This document shows, one piece after another, positions 13,223 to 21,084 of a stretch of DNA of 30,586 bases; positions within the stretch are counted from its first letter, which is position 1, and every line of letters starts with the position of its first letter. The notes under the pieces are model-generated. The model worked only from the letters and a program-made list of their open reading frames with translations, was not told where the DNA came from and searched no databases. The stretch lies in NCBI GenBank assembly GCA_019116405.1, contig DXBS01000041.1:1-30586 (forward strand), read 5' to 3'. The stretch is from Candidatus Gallimonas intestinigallinarum. Its GTDB lineage: Bacteria; Bacillota_A; Clostridia; Christensenellales; Borkfalkiaceae. Position numbers and translations under genes: made by a program.

Positions 13223-14491
13223 ATGAGTGCATTTGACAAAGTGATTGGCTATGAAAAAGAAAAAGAAGAACTCATCCAGCTTTGCGATATGGCGAAGCAT
13301 GCGGAAAAATATGCTGCGCTCGGCGTCAGTCTCCCGCGCGGCGTTCTGCTGCACGGCGTTCCCGGCGTCGGCAAGACGCTGATGGCGTCCGCGTTGGTTG
13401 AGGAAATGGGAAGAAAGTGCTTTACTCTGCGAAAGGATAAGTCCATCAAAGATTTTGTGGATGAAATCGGAAAGACGTTTGTGAGCGCCAAAGAGGCAGC
13501 GCCTTCCGTTATCTTTCTCGATGACCTGGACAAGTTCGCCTCGGACAGCGATTCCCGCAATCCCGAAGAGCTGATTGCCGTGCAGTCCGGAATCGACGAG
13601 GTAAAAAGCTGCGACGTGTTCGTCGTTGCCACGGCAAATGAAATCCGGGAACTTCCCTCTTCGCTGCGTCGCCCCGGCAGATTTGACCGCATCTTGCAGA
13701 TTTGTCCGCCCAACCGACGGGAGGCGGCTGCCATCGTGCGCCATTATCTGGCGGGGAAGAAAGTCGCGCAGGAGGTGACGGCGGAGAGCGTTGCGCGGTT
13801 GATGGACGGCAATTCCTGCGCCGCGCTGGAATCTGTGCTCAATGAGGCAGGGATTTATGCGGGGTACGCGGGAAAGTCGGAAATCGGTATGGAAGATATC
13901 GTCCGTGCGGTGCTTCGTATTATCTTTGAGGCGGATGAATCCGTCAACGAGATGTCCGTCGCTGAAAAAGAGGAAGTCGCCTTTCATGAGGCCGGGCATG
14001 CAGTTGCAGCGCTCTCCTTTGACCCTGAAGGGGTGGGACTCATCTCCGTGCGCCCCAGCAAGAGCGATGCGCGCGGCGTCGTACAGCTTCTGCAGCGCGA
14101 AAATTACTTTGGTTCCTTTGATATGATGCGCGAAAGAGTCGTTTCGCTGCTTGCGGGCAGGGCGGCGGTAGAGCTGAAGTTCGGCCGCACGGATGTGGGC
14201 GCAAGTTCCGATCTGGAGCGCGCCGGCCGCATTGTACAGAGATTTGTCACAGATTACGGCGCATGCGGGTTCCCGCTTCTGCATACGGACACGCGTTGGT
14301 CGGTGGATTCCGGAAAGCATAACGACGAAATTGTTGTTGAGCGCAATGCGCTGCTCTCCCGCTGCTATGAAGAGGCAAAGGCCGTGCTGCGCGCGCATTG
14401 GCCGTTTGTGGAAAAACTCGCCGCAACGCTGACCGAGCGCGATACGCTCATTTATGAGGAAATCGTCGCACTGCGGAACGAGGCGGCGTAA
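13223..14491 (+). CDS. Soluble FtsH-like AAA+ zinc metalloprotease
   Basis: A 422-residue protein with an AAA+ module and an M41 protease module, but no membrane segment. Walker A GVPGVGKT is at 45-52, Walker B VIFLDD at 96-101 (FtsH normally has DE), and the arginine-finger stretch LRRPGRFDR at 148-156. The zinc motif HEAGH is at 255-259, with D330 (GASSDLERA) in the position of the third ligand. The FtsH pore-loop FVGVGA is not present between Walker A and B; that stretch is shorter and reads SIKDFVDEIGK. An ATP-driven cytosolic protease is the expected function, though unfolding could be impaired or altered. The start at 13223 follows AAAAGAGGTG. The nuclease gene follows after 10 bp, so they share a transcript. 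Confidence 0.88.
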   Translation: MSAFDKVIGYEKEKEELIQLCDMAKHAEKYAALGVSLPRGVLLHGVPGVGKTLMASALVEEMGRKCFTLRKDKSIKDFVDEIGKTFVSAKEAAPSVIFLDDLDKFASDSDSRNPEELIAVQSGIDEVKSCDVFVVATANEIRELPSSLRRPGRFDRILQICPPNRREAAAIVRHYLAGKKVAQEVTAESVARLMDGNSCAALESVLNEAGIYAGYAGKSEIGMEDIVRAVLRIIFEADESVNEMSVAEKEEVAFHEAGHAVAALSFDPEGVGLISVRPSKSDARGVVQLLQRENYFGSFDMMRERVVSLLAGRAAVELKFGRTDVGASSDLERAGRIVQRFVTDYGACGFPLLHTDTRWSVDSGKHNDEIVVERNALLSRCYEEAKAVLRAHWPFVEKLAATLTERDTLIYEEIVALRNEAA

Positions 14492-14501
14492 GGAGAAACA
14501 G

Positions 14502-15998
14502 ATGAATCTTTCCAAGAGCAAATATACCAGATTTTGTCAATGTCCGAAGATGCTTTGGCTGGATACATATCGCCCTGAACTTGCCGTTCAGGATCCATCC
14601 GTCCTGCGCCGCTTTGAAGAGGGAAAACAGGTCGGCGATCTTGCCAAAGGACTGTTAGGAGCGTATGTCGAAGCGACCGCATATACGCCGGAAGGGCGGC
14701 TGAATATTTCCGCTATGCTCCGGAATACCAAAAAATTTCTTGCGGAGGGAGCGGAAAATATCTGCGAGGCGGCATTCACCCAAAATGGCTGCTACTGCGC
14801 GGTGGACATTCTGCATAAGACCTCGGACGGATATGAAATCTATGAAGTAAAATCGAGTACGGAGCTCAAGGACGTCTATCTCTGGGACGCCGCCTATCAG
14901 CGCCGGGTGCTGGAGGCGTGCGGCCTGAAGATCGTCGGTGTCTATATCGTCGATATCAACAATCAATATGTGCGGCAGGGCGACGTGGAGATTCACAAGC
15001 TGTTCCGCATCAACGATGTCACTGCGGCGATTGCGCCCTTTTACGCGGACGTCGCGGCAAAGACGGCACTTGCAAAGGCATATCTTGCGCAACAGGAGGA
15101 GCCGGAACAGGATCTCGGAGTGCACTGCCGCAAGCCGTATGACTGTGTCTACCGCCAGTACTGCGAGCGCAATCTGCCTTCGCCCAGCGTATTCGATCTC
15201 TATCGCATCACAGCAAAAAAGGCGTATGAGTACTACGATCAGGGGATCGTCTCTTTTGATGACGTTGTAAAGAGCGGCATCGAACTCAACCCCGCGCAGC
15301 GCCGTCAGGTGGAGTTTGAACAGCTGCAGCTCCCCACGCGCGTCGATCAACTCGGCGTCAGGACGTTCCTGGATACGCTCACCTATCCGCTGTACTTTCT
15401 CGACTTCGAGACCTTTCAGACGTGCATTCCGCTCTATGACGGCATCAGACCCTATCAGCAGGTTCCCTTTCAGTATTCGCTGCACTATCTGGAGCATACG
15501 GATGGGGAACTTCTCCACAAAGAATTTCTCGCAGACGAAACCACGGACCCGCGCCGCGCGCTCGCCGAGCGTCTGGTCGCGGATATCCCTGCGGGGGCGT
15601 GCGTGCTTGCCTACAACAAGGCATTTGAGTGCACGCGCATCAAGGAACTTGCAGAGTACTTTCCCGAACTCTCGCAGCAGCTTTTGAGCATCCGTGATCA
15701 CATTCACGACCTTCTGGACGTATTCCGCGACGGGTTTGTGTACGACAGGGCAATGCAGGGGAGCTTTTCCATCAAAAAGGTGCTGCCTGCGCTCTTTCCC
15801 GATGATCCCAACCTCGACTATCACAACCTTGCGGACGTTCACAACGGCACGGAGGCGACGGACACCTACCTGTCCCTGCGCGGCATGGAGCCGGCAGAGC
15901 GCAACAGGCTGCGGCAGAGCCTTTTGGCGTACTGCGGCCTCGATACCCTCGCCATGGTTCTCTTATGGCAGAGACTGAGAGAGTTTTGCATTTCTTGA
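14502..15998 (+). CDS. DUF2779 protein: Cas4-like PD-(D/E)XK nuclease fused to a DnaQ-like exonuclease domain
   Basis: A 498-residue protein. Residues 1-225 look like a Cas4/RecB-type nuclease: an N-terminal Cys pair (SKYTRFCQCPK, C12/C14), the catalytic D102 and E115-V-K117 of the PD-(D/E)XK fold, and C209, C215 and C221, which together could bind a 4Fe-4S cluster. Residues 290-498 are the DUF2779 region with a DnaQ/RNase H-type pattern: LDFETF (D301, E303), AYNKAFE (N372) and YCGLDTLAM (D481). Both catalytic sets appear intact. It is in one transcript with the FtsH-like protease (AAGGAG ribosome site). The family is known but uncharacterised; a DNA-end-processing or defence role is inference. 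Confidence 0.85.
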   Translation: MNLSKSKYTRFCQCPKMLWLDTYRPELAVQDPSVLRRFEEGKQVGDLAKGLLGAYVEATAYTPEGRLNISAMLRNTKKFLAEGAENICEAAFTQNGCYCAVDILHKTSDGYEIYEVKSSTELKDVYLWDAAYQRRVLEACGLKIVGVYIVDINNQYVRQGDVEIHKLFRINDVTAAIAPFYADVAAKTALAKAYLAQQEEPEQDLGVHCRKPYDCVYRQYCERNLPSPSVFDLYRITAKKAYEYYDQGIVSFDDVVKSGIELNPAQRRQVEFEQLQLPTRVDQLGVRTFLDTLTYPLYFLDFETFQTCIPLYDGIRPYQQVPFQYSLHYLEHTDGELLHKEFLADETTDPRRALAERLVADIPAGACVLAYNKAFECTRIKELAEYFPELSQQLLSIRDHIHDLLDVFRDGFVYDRAMQGSFSIKKVLPALFPDDPNLDYHNLADVHNGTEATDTYLSLRGMEPAERNRLRQSLLAYCGLDTLAMVLLWQRLREFCIS

Positions 15999-16003
15999 AC
16001 TTG

Positions 16004-16017
16004 TCCGCATATGCGGA
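16004..16017. repeat. Palindrome at the junction of the nuclease gene and the HNH remnant
   Basis: TCCGCATATGCGGA is a perfect 14-bp palindrome right after the nuclease stop, followed by an A-rich stretch. It has no T-tract on the plus strand; the composition turns AT-rich from here to about 16400. Confidence 0.4.
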
Positions 16018-16032
16018 AAAAATAAAAAACAT

Positions 16033-16407
16033 ATGATAAAATTTCATCAGGATCATATGTACCCTTATTCTGCTTTCGATCATACCAAAGAACTGAAAAA
16101 TCTCACGCTGCCGAATGGCGAAACTCCAAATGATAAAAAAATAGAAGAATGGAAAAAGAAAAGAAATACTCTGGCGAATTTACAATTATTGGAGGGCGGA
16201 GAAAATCAGTCCAAAAAGGATACTTCGTTGGAGGATTGGCTTGTTGCCAATAAGGCAACAGTAAAATATTTGCCTGACGAGATTGATTTTAAGCTGGAAA
16301 ATTTTGATGAGTTTTTAGAAAAGCGTAAGAAATTGATGGTCAATGAACTTGTAAAAATTCTCGGTGCGACCGAAGATGATGAAGCGTCCGAAGCGGAGAC
16401 CGTATAA
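16033..16407 (+). pseudogene. C-terminal remnant of a GmrSD/DUF262-type HNH restriction protein
   Basis: A 124-residue reading frame that begins inside an HNH motif: FHQDHMYPYSAF, then WKKKRNTLANLQLLEGGENQ, as in the C-terminal HNH (DUF1524-like) part of DUF262 proteins, which together form modification-dependent (type IV) restriction enzymes of 550-700 residues. The ending, with KLENFDEFLEKRKKLM, is the normal C-terminus of that family. The N-terminal ParB-like NTPase domain and most of the middle are absent, the ATG has no ribosome site, and the base composition is clearly more AT-rich than its neighbours. It is therefore most likely the 3' end of a horizontally acquired gene that lost its front by deletion. 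Confidence 0.72.
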
Positions 16408-16472
16408 TGCTTTGCAAGAGGTGCTTCCGCTTTGCAGCCGATCTGTAAATTTGTTTCGGCATGGGAGGAATT

Positions 16473-18284
16473 ATGCGGGAAGACGGATATGAACCCAAAA
16501 GACTTGCGCTTTTGCGCATTTTGCAGATTCTGGAGGAATACAGCGACTGCGAGCATCCGATGACGCAGCAGGAGATCGCCGAGCGGCTGGAGCGCGATTA
16601 CGGCATTTTTTTGGAGCGCAAAGCCATCGGCAGAAATATTCAGCTGCTGAATGACGCAGGTTTTGAGATCACTTCGCGCGAGAACCGCGGGGTCTATCTA
16701 TCCTCCCGTCGTTTCGAGGAAGGGGAACTTCGGCTGCTGATCGACAGTGTGACGTTTTCCCGCCATATTCCGCCCAAATATGCGGACGAACTCATCGGGA
16801 AGCTTCGCTCGTGCGGCAGCAAATACTTCGGCAAGTCCGTACATCTCGTCAGGGGCGCAGATCTGTTGTATTGCTCGCAATCAAAGGATATTTTCTATCT
16901 GATCGAATTGCTCAATGATGCGATCGCAAATGAATGGCAGGTATGTTTTATGTACAATGCATACGGGGTCGACAAAAAACTGCACCCCGTCTGGGAGTCA
17001 GTGCAAACGGTCAATCCCTATCGGCTTGTCGCGGCGAACAACAACTATTACCTGGTCGGAAATATCGATGTGTACGACAATCTGACGAACTTTCGCCTGG
17101 ATAAGATCACGCAGATCGAGCTTACGGACAAGCCGCGCAAAAATATCCGCGATACGGTCGCAGGAACGATCCGGCTCGGCGCCTATCTTGCGGCACATCC
17201 CTATATGCTGACGGGGGAGCCTGTGCATATTGTGGCGCGGCTTGAAAAGAAGTCCATCGAGGTGGCGATAGACGCCTTTGGCGACAATTTCACGCTGTCG
17301 GAGGAGGATGACGGCACGGTAACGATCTCTGCGCAGGTCAACGAGGAGGACGCCTATTACTGGGCGCTCCAGAACGGGGATCTCGTCGAGGTTTTGCAGC
17401 CGCAATCGCTGCGGGACAGGCTCCGTTCTGCCGTCGGAAAGATGCGGCGCAAGTATCTGCAGACGGATGCGGATGCGTATGGCGAGGCGGTCGCCAATGC
17501 AAAGCGCAATGGCGATCTGAATATTGCCGATCATTCCGTCCGTTCGCGCATTGGCAAAGATGATTTTTCGCGTCTGTGGCGATTGTCGCTCGTCAATACC
17601 GATGTCAGCGATCTGTCTTTTGTTACGAAATACCGCGGTTTGAAGTGCGTCAGGATCGTCAACTGCCCGGCTGTCGATTTCTCTCCCGTTGCGGAGCTGC
17701 CGAAGCTTTCTCTGCTTGAGATCCGCACGACCAATCTCACGTCGATTGCGTTTTTGCGCGGAAAGAAGCTGGAGGAGTTGATTCTTTCCGATAACCCCGT
17801 TGCGGACTTTTCGCCGCTGTACGAAATGAAGGGACTGAATTATTTGACAATTGGGACGGAAACGGCGGAGCGGCTTGATTTCGATCGCCTGCGCGCCACG
17901 TATCCTGAGATCAAGATCAGTGTGCGGGAGGAATATGATGATATCGCGCCGGAACATCTTTTACGGCCTGCGCCAACGGGATATCCCTCCAACGTGTTGG
18001 AGATCGTTTTCAACGACGGACAGCCGTTTACGGCGGACGAGCGTGGGCTGGAAGCCTTTTTGCGCGAGCATATCCCCATCCGTCTGACGGAGGAAGAGGC
18101 GGACTTCTTTTACAGGCGTTTTCGCGATGGCAAGAGTTGTCTTGAGATTGCCATTGATCGGGGAATTCCCGTCTCGGCGCTCGTCCGGCAGGAATATGTT
18201 ATCCTGCGCAAGCTTCGCCACCCGTGCTCCTCAAAACTGCTTGCAAAGTTCTTTCTTTCGCATGGAGAAAACGAGGAAGTGTAG
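16473..18284 (+). CDS. WYL-domain regulator with leucine-rich repeats and a sigma-70 region 4-like C-terminus
   Basis: A 603-residue protein starting at the ATG at 16473 (GGGAGGA ribosome site). Residues 10-65 are a winged HTH (TQQEIAERLERDYGIFLERK), about 140-225 a WYL domain (NEWQVCFMYNAYG, VNPYRLVAANNNYYLVG) and about 250-330 the WCX part. Residues 365-465 are four to five leucine-rich repeats of internalin type (LWRLSLVNTDVSDLSFV, KLSLLEIRTTNLTSIAFL, KLEELILSDNPVADFSPL). Residues 535-595 read like sigma-70 region 4: LTEEEADFFYRRFRDGKSC, then VRQEYVILRKLRHP, close to the canonical 'RIRQIExKALRKLRHP'. WYL regulators bind nucleotide-type ligands and often control defence or DNA repair. The combination of domains is unusual; the last assignment needs structural support. 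Confidence 0.82.
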   Translation: MREDGYEPKRLALLRILQILEEYSDCEHPMTQQEIAERLERDYGIFLERKAIGRNIQLLNDAGFEITSRENRGVYLSSRRFEEGELRLLIDSVTFSRHIPPKYADELIGKLRSCGSKYFGKSVHLVRGADLLYCSQSKDIFYLIELLNDAIANEWQVCFMYNAYGVDKKLHPVWESVQTVNPYRLVAANNNYYLVGNIDVYDNLTNFRLDKITQIELTDKPRKNIRDTVAGTIRLGAYLAAHPYMLTGEPVHIVARLEKKSIEVAIDAFGDNFTLSEEDDGTVTISAQVNEEDAYYWALQNGDLVEVLQPQSLRDRLRSAVGKMRRKYLQTDADAYGEAVANAKRNGDLNIADHSVRSRIGKDDFSRLWRLSLVNTDVSDLSFVTKYRGLKCVRIVNCPAVDFSPVAELPKLSLLEIRTTNLTSIAFLRGKKLEELILSDNPVADFSPLYEMKGLNYLTIGTETAERLDFDRLRATYPEIKISVREEYDDIAPEHLLRPAPTGYPSNVLEIVFNDGQPFTADERGLEAFLREHIPIRLTEEEADFFYRRFRDGKSCLEIAIDRGIPVSALVRQEYVILRKLRHPCSSKLLAKFFLSHGENEEV

Positions 18285-18373
18285 GTACATTTTGCATGAG
18301 TGTGCTGTACAATTCAGAATGGGGGGATTTTAGCTTGCGGTAACTTTAGACCAAAAAAATAAAAATCAAAAAA

Positions 18374-18409
18374 GACAAAGGATGTCCCTAAATCGGGACG
18401 TCCTTTGTC
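18374..18409 (-). terminator. Strong hairpin with a minus-strand T-tract
   Basis: A 15-bp stem (18374-18388 with 18395-18409, one G-T pair) and a six-base loop. On the minus strand it is followed by TTTTTTGATTTTT, a textbook intrinsic terminator, yet no minus-strand gene ends here. On the plus strand its right arm runs straight into a TATAAT box (18411-18416) preceding the CPCC gene. Confidence 0.6.
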
Positions 18410-18449
18410 GTATAATGGAAGTAAGAAAGAACGTAAGGGGGCACAACAA

Positions 18450-19106
18450 ATGGCGGAAAGCAGCGGACGGCATCCCTGTCCAGTATGCGGCAGGACGATG
18501 TTTGAAGAATATGATTCCTACGATATCTGCATGGTTTGCGGTTGGGAGGACGACGCCATGCAGGAGGAATTTCCCGACGAGGGCGGCGGTCCCAATGCCT
18601 CGCTCAATGAGTGCCGCAGAAGGTATCGTGAAAAGATCGCGGCAGATCCCAATTACACATGGGCGAAGAGCTGCGATGCGCGGAGCTTGCAAAAGGGCAT
18701 CTTCTGGATCGTCGATCGGGAAAACCTGGAAAACAACGAACCGTTTCTCTTTCGCATTCCCGTGGATTGCGCCGGTACACCGTGTTATCTGACGTCCATT
18801 CCGCGTCCCAATTCCAGGCGCGGCGATAACTACAATCATAAGCTGACATGGTACCGGTATGTCCCCGAGGAACTTCGCCGCGGCAAGCCGTATGACTGGT
18901 ATCCGCGCGGCAGGGTGGAGATCAGGCGGACGGGCAGGGCGACGATCTATCTCAATCCGGATCTTGCCACGGATGCGGTCATCTCCTATATTACGGAAAA
19001 ATTTAACTTGCAGCATTTGAACGTGAAAGTCGTTGCGGACGGTTCCAGACATTACGCGTATTACATGGATAAATACGTGACAGAGGCGGCCGAGGAGCAA
19101 TCATGA
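18450..19106 (+). CDS. Cysteine-rich CPCC-domain protein
   Basis: 218 residues. The first 60 are a CPCC zinc-finger domain: HPCPVCGRTMF (C10, C13), YDICMVCGWEDD (C27, C30), then GGPNASLNECRRRY. The remaining 150 residues form an uncharacterised beta-rich domain with KLTWYRYVPEELRR and YPRGRVEIRR. CPCC domains are common in clostridial hypothetical proteins and in immunity proteins of polymorphic toxin systems. The start at 18450 follows AAGGGGG by eight bases. The stop overlaps the next start (ATGA), so the two genes are coupled. Confidence 0.75.
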   Translation: MAESSGRHPCPVCGRTMFEEYDSYDICMVCGWEDDAMQEEFPDEGGGPNASLNECRRRYREKIAADPNYTWAKSCDARSLQKGIFWIVDRENLENNEPFLFRIPVDCAGTPCYLTSIPRPNSRRGDNYNHKLTWYRYVPEELRRGKPYDWYPRGRVEIRRTGRATIYLNPDLATDAVISYITEKFNLQHLNVKVVADGSRHYAYYMDKYVTEAAEEQS

Positions 19107-19630
19107 AACATACTCCGTGTGCGGGAAGCGGTTGGCGGATAGGGATGAAACTTCGCAGACGGTGCGCACGGCTGCGCGTAAAGCGAGAAAAACGGAAGCT
19201 GGAGCGGCTGCCGCTCGGCAAACAGAAGTGGATGGACGGGAAGCTGTACATCGATGACATTCCTCCCTATGTCGGGTCGGAGGCGACGAGCTTTCTGACG
19301 GCGATCATCCGCGACTATCTGCGCACCTTTGCAGGGAACGCTTATTCCGTCGGCGGCGCGTACTACGGGAAAGTGCTCGGCAGCAAGGCTTGGGAGCTCC
19401 CCCCGACGATGGGGGAGATCGCGAAGATACAGTCGGACGGCGATCTGGAGTGTTGGAAGCAGATGGTGAACGACGTCGCGGATGCGTTTGACGAAGCGGA
19501 TGACCTCTGGCGCGCAGGTTGGGCTGCCGGCCCGGGAGATGCCGGAGATGCGATTTTTTTGCAGCATCGCAAAAAGATCGCTCAGGCATTTTCCGCGCTC
19601 GCCGTCATCTTTCAGGATTTGAACGAATGA
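19103..19630 (+). CDS. Hypothetical protein coupled to the CPCC gene
   Basis: 175 residues, soluble, with a strongly basic N-terminus (KLRRRCARLRVKREKRKLER) and an acidic, helical C-terminal half (MVNDVADAFDEADDLWRAG). The segment KWMDGKLYIDDIPPYVG is compact and rich in conserved-looking Asp, Pro and Trp. I do not recognise a family. The ATG at 19103 overlaps the upstream stop and has GAGGAG as ribosome site. The charge pattern would fit a protein that binds nucleic acid or a partner protein, but nothing specific can be claimed. Confidence 0.65.
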   Translation: MKHTPCAGSGWRIGMKLRRRCARLRVKREKRKLERLPLGKQKWMDGKLYIDDIPPYVGSEATSFLTAIIRDYLRTFAGNAYSVGGAYYGKVLGSKAWELPPTMGEIAKIQSDGDLECWKQMVNDVADAFDEADDLWRAGWAAGPGDAGDAIFLQHRKKIAQAFSALAVIFQDLNE

Positions 19631-19708
19631 ACGGGTACGCTTTTCCTCGATATGGAGGGGATAGATCCGGAGTGGTGAAGTGGTTCCATTTTGCGGGGAA
19701 CGGTTCAA

Positions 19709-19728
19709 ATGTACAAAATTTGGTACAT
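19709..19728. promoter_or_regulatory. 20-bp palindrome, operator candidate for the downstream operon
   Basis: ATGTAC (19709-19714) and GTACAT (19723-19728) flank an A/T centre; 18 of 20 positions are symmetric. It lies 10 bp upstream of a TATGAT -10-like box (19738-19743), where it would cover the -35 region of the operon starting at 19813. Confidence 0.55.
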
Positions 19729-19812
19729 GAAATGTTGTATGATAGAAATGTAACAGGCGACGGCGCATGCAAGAGGGCGCAGTTGCCGCAGAAGAAAGAG
19801 GGGGGATATTCC

Positions 19813-21084
19813 ATGTGTGTTCATGATCAGAAAAGTAATCAGAGAAAGCGCGTTTTTGCGCACGCCTTCATGCTGCCCGAAACCATCTGCGATCAGCTTT
19901 GCAGGCTGCAGCGCCTTGTCGCCGTGTCGGAGGACGGCGAAGCGTTTTGCGGCGAGGTCGACCAGAGCCGTTACAGCGAGTCCGGCTGGGAAGTCTGGGA
20001 GGCCTTCCGTGCCTATTGTGCAAAGCTTGACTTGCGTCCCGGCGTGGATGAAGTATGGTATTCCGAAAGCGTCAACGAGTCGTTTGACGAGCCCGTCGCG
20101 CCCTGCGCGGACTGTAAATATGAACACTGCTTTGTCCTCTCCGACAACATGGAATATCTTGCCCGCTGGGAATTGCGGCGCATGCAGTGGGGATATGACG
20201 AAAAGTGCGTGCACCTCGCTGCGCCCATTCCGCTCGAAGAGCTCAAAGCGAGCTGCGGCTACGATGCGGCGAATGAGCCGTACGCAGGGCGCGATCTGTA
20301 CCGCAAATATCGGGAAATGATCGACAAAGACACGTTTTCCGAAGAAGAGTGCCTGCGGATGGCAAAATACGTCGAGGGCAACCGCCAATTCGCCGCGACG
20401 GTCAGCGAAACGGCGGGCGCTATGATTGAAGCGCTCGTGCGTCTGAAAAAGAGTGCGCCCGCATTGTATGCAAAGTGCCATGCGATGCTCCTGCGTGATT
20501 TTAAGAACGCATCGGAAGACGAGCAGGAAGCGCTCTGCGACTTCTTTGATTGGCTGGACGATGAGGAGCGTGACCGCTGTCTTGAAAACGTGCAGCCGGT
20601 TCCCGCGCAGAACGCTCCCGCGTGGGAAGGTAAGATCGAAGCGCTCAGGCGGGCAGAAGAAAGGGGCGTCGGGATAGAGCAATGCGCGGCATATCTTTCG
20701 GATGCGATTGAAACAGAGCAAAAGGCAGAAGCCGCCCTCTGGGAACGGCGCAAGCAGGCGCTTGAGGAGTTGCGGCAAAAGTATGCTGTGGAAGCGCCCG
20801 TCTGCGGGCCGATGTATATGACGCAGGACGGTACGCTCATCGACTGCACCTCTTTCCCGAACGGACATGCGGACATTTCCGTCTGGCTGAATGAAAGGGG
20901 ACTGGAGATCGATCATGAGCCCGGGAAGCCGTCCATGTTGCTGCAATATATGGGCTGGGTACGGCTGAATACCAAGGTCGGGTACGCAGATTATGATGCA
21001 TTTGTACCGACGCCGCAGCAGAAGCAGCGTCTGGCGGAAATTTTTGAGGGTGAGAAAGATGACGGAACGCGAAAGAACGGATGA
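19813..21084 (+). CDS. Hypothetical protein, first gene of the putative ADP-ribose/SLOG operon
   Basis: 423 residues, soluble. An N-terminal domain rich in Trp and Cys (including PCADCKYEHC, a possible metal site at about residues 97-106) is followed by a helical middle (residues 170-260), a charged coiled-coil-like stretch (about 290-345), and a C-terminal domain with MYMTQDGTLIDCTSF and LLQYMGWVRLN. No family is recognised. The start follows GAGGGGGATATTCC. The preceding 180 bp hold a palindrome and a -10-like box, so this is probably the first gene of a transcript. It overlaps the next gene by 26 bp. Confidence 0.7.
   Translation: MCVHDQKSNQRKRVFAHAFMLPETICDQLCRLQRLVAVSEDGEAFCGEVDQSRYSESGWEVWEAFRAYCAKLDLRPGVDEVWYSESVNESFDEPVAPCADCKYEHCFVLSDNMEYLARWELRRMQWGYDEKCVHLAAPIPLEELKASCGYDAANEPYAGRDLYRKYREMIDKDTFSEEECLRMAKYVEGNRQFAATVSETAGAMIEALVRLKKSAPALYAKCHAMLLRDFKNASEDEQEALCDFFDWLDDEERDRCLENVQPVPAQNAPAWEGKIEALRRAEERGVGIEQCAAYLSDAIETEQKAEAALWERRKQALEELRQKYAVEAPVCGPMYMTQDGTLIDCTSFPNGHADISVWLNERGLEIDHEPGKPSMLLQYMGWVRLNTKVGYADYDAFVPTPQQKQRLAEIFEGEKDDGTRKNG

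Noticed and set aside
13205..14521. 438-codon minus-strand frame
   Set aside because: Antisense to the FtsH-like gene with intact Walker and HEAGH motifs; no ribosome site or recognised domain.
18296..18343. 15-codon frame starting ATG at 18296
   Set aside because: No ribosome site and too short to tell from chance.
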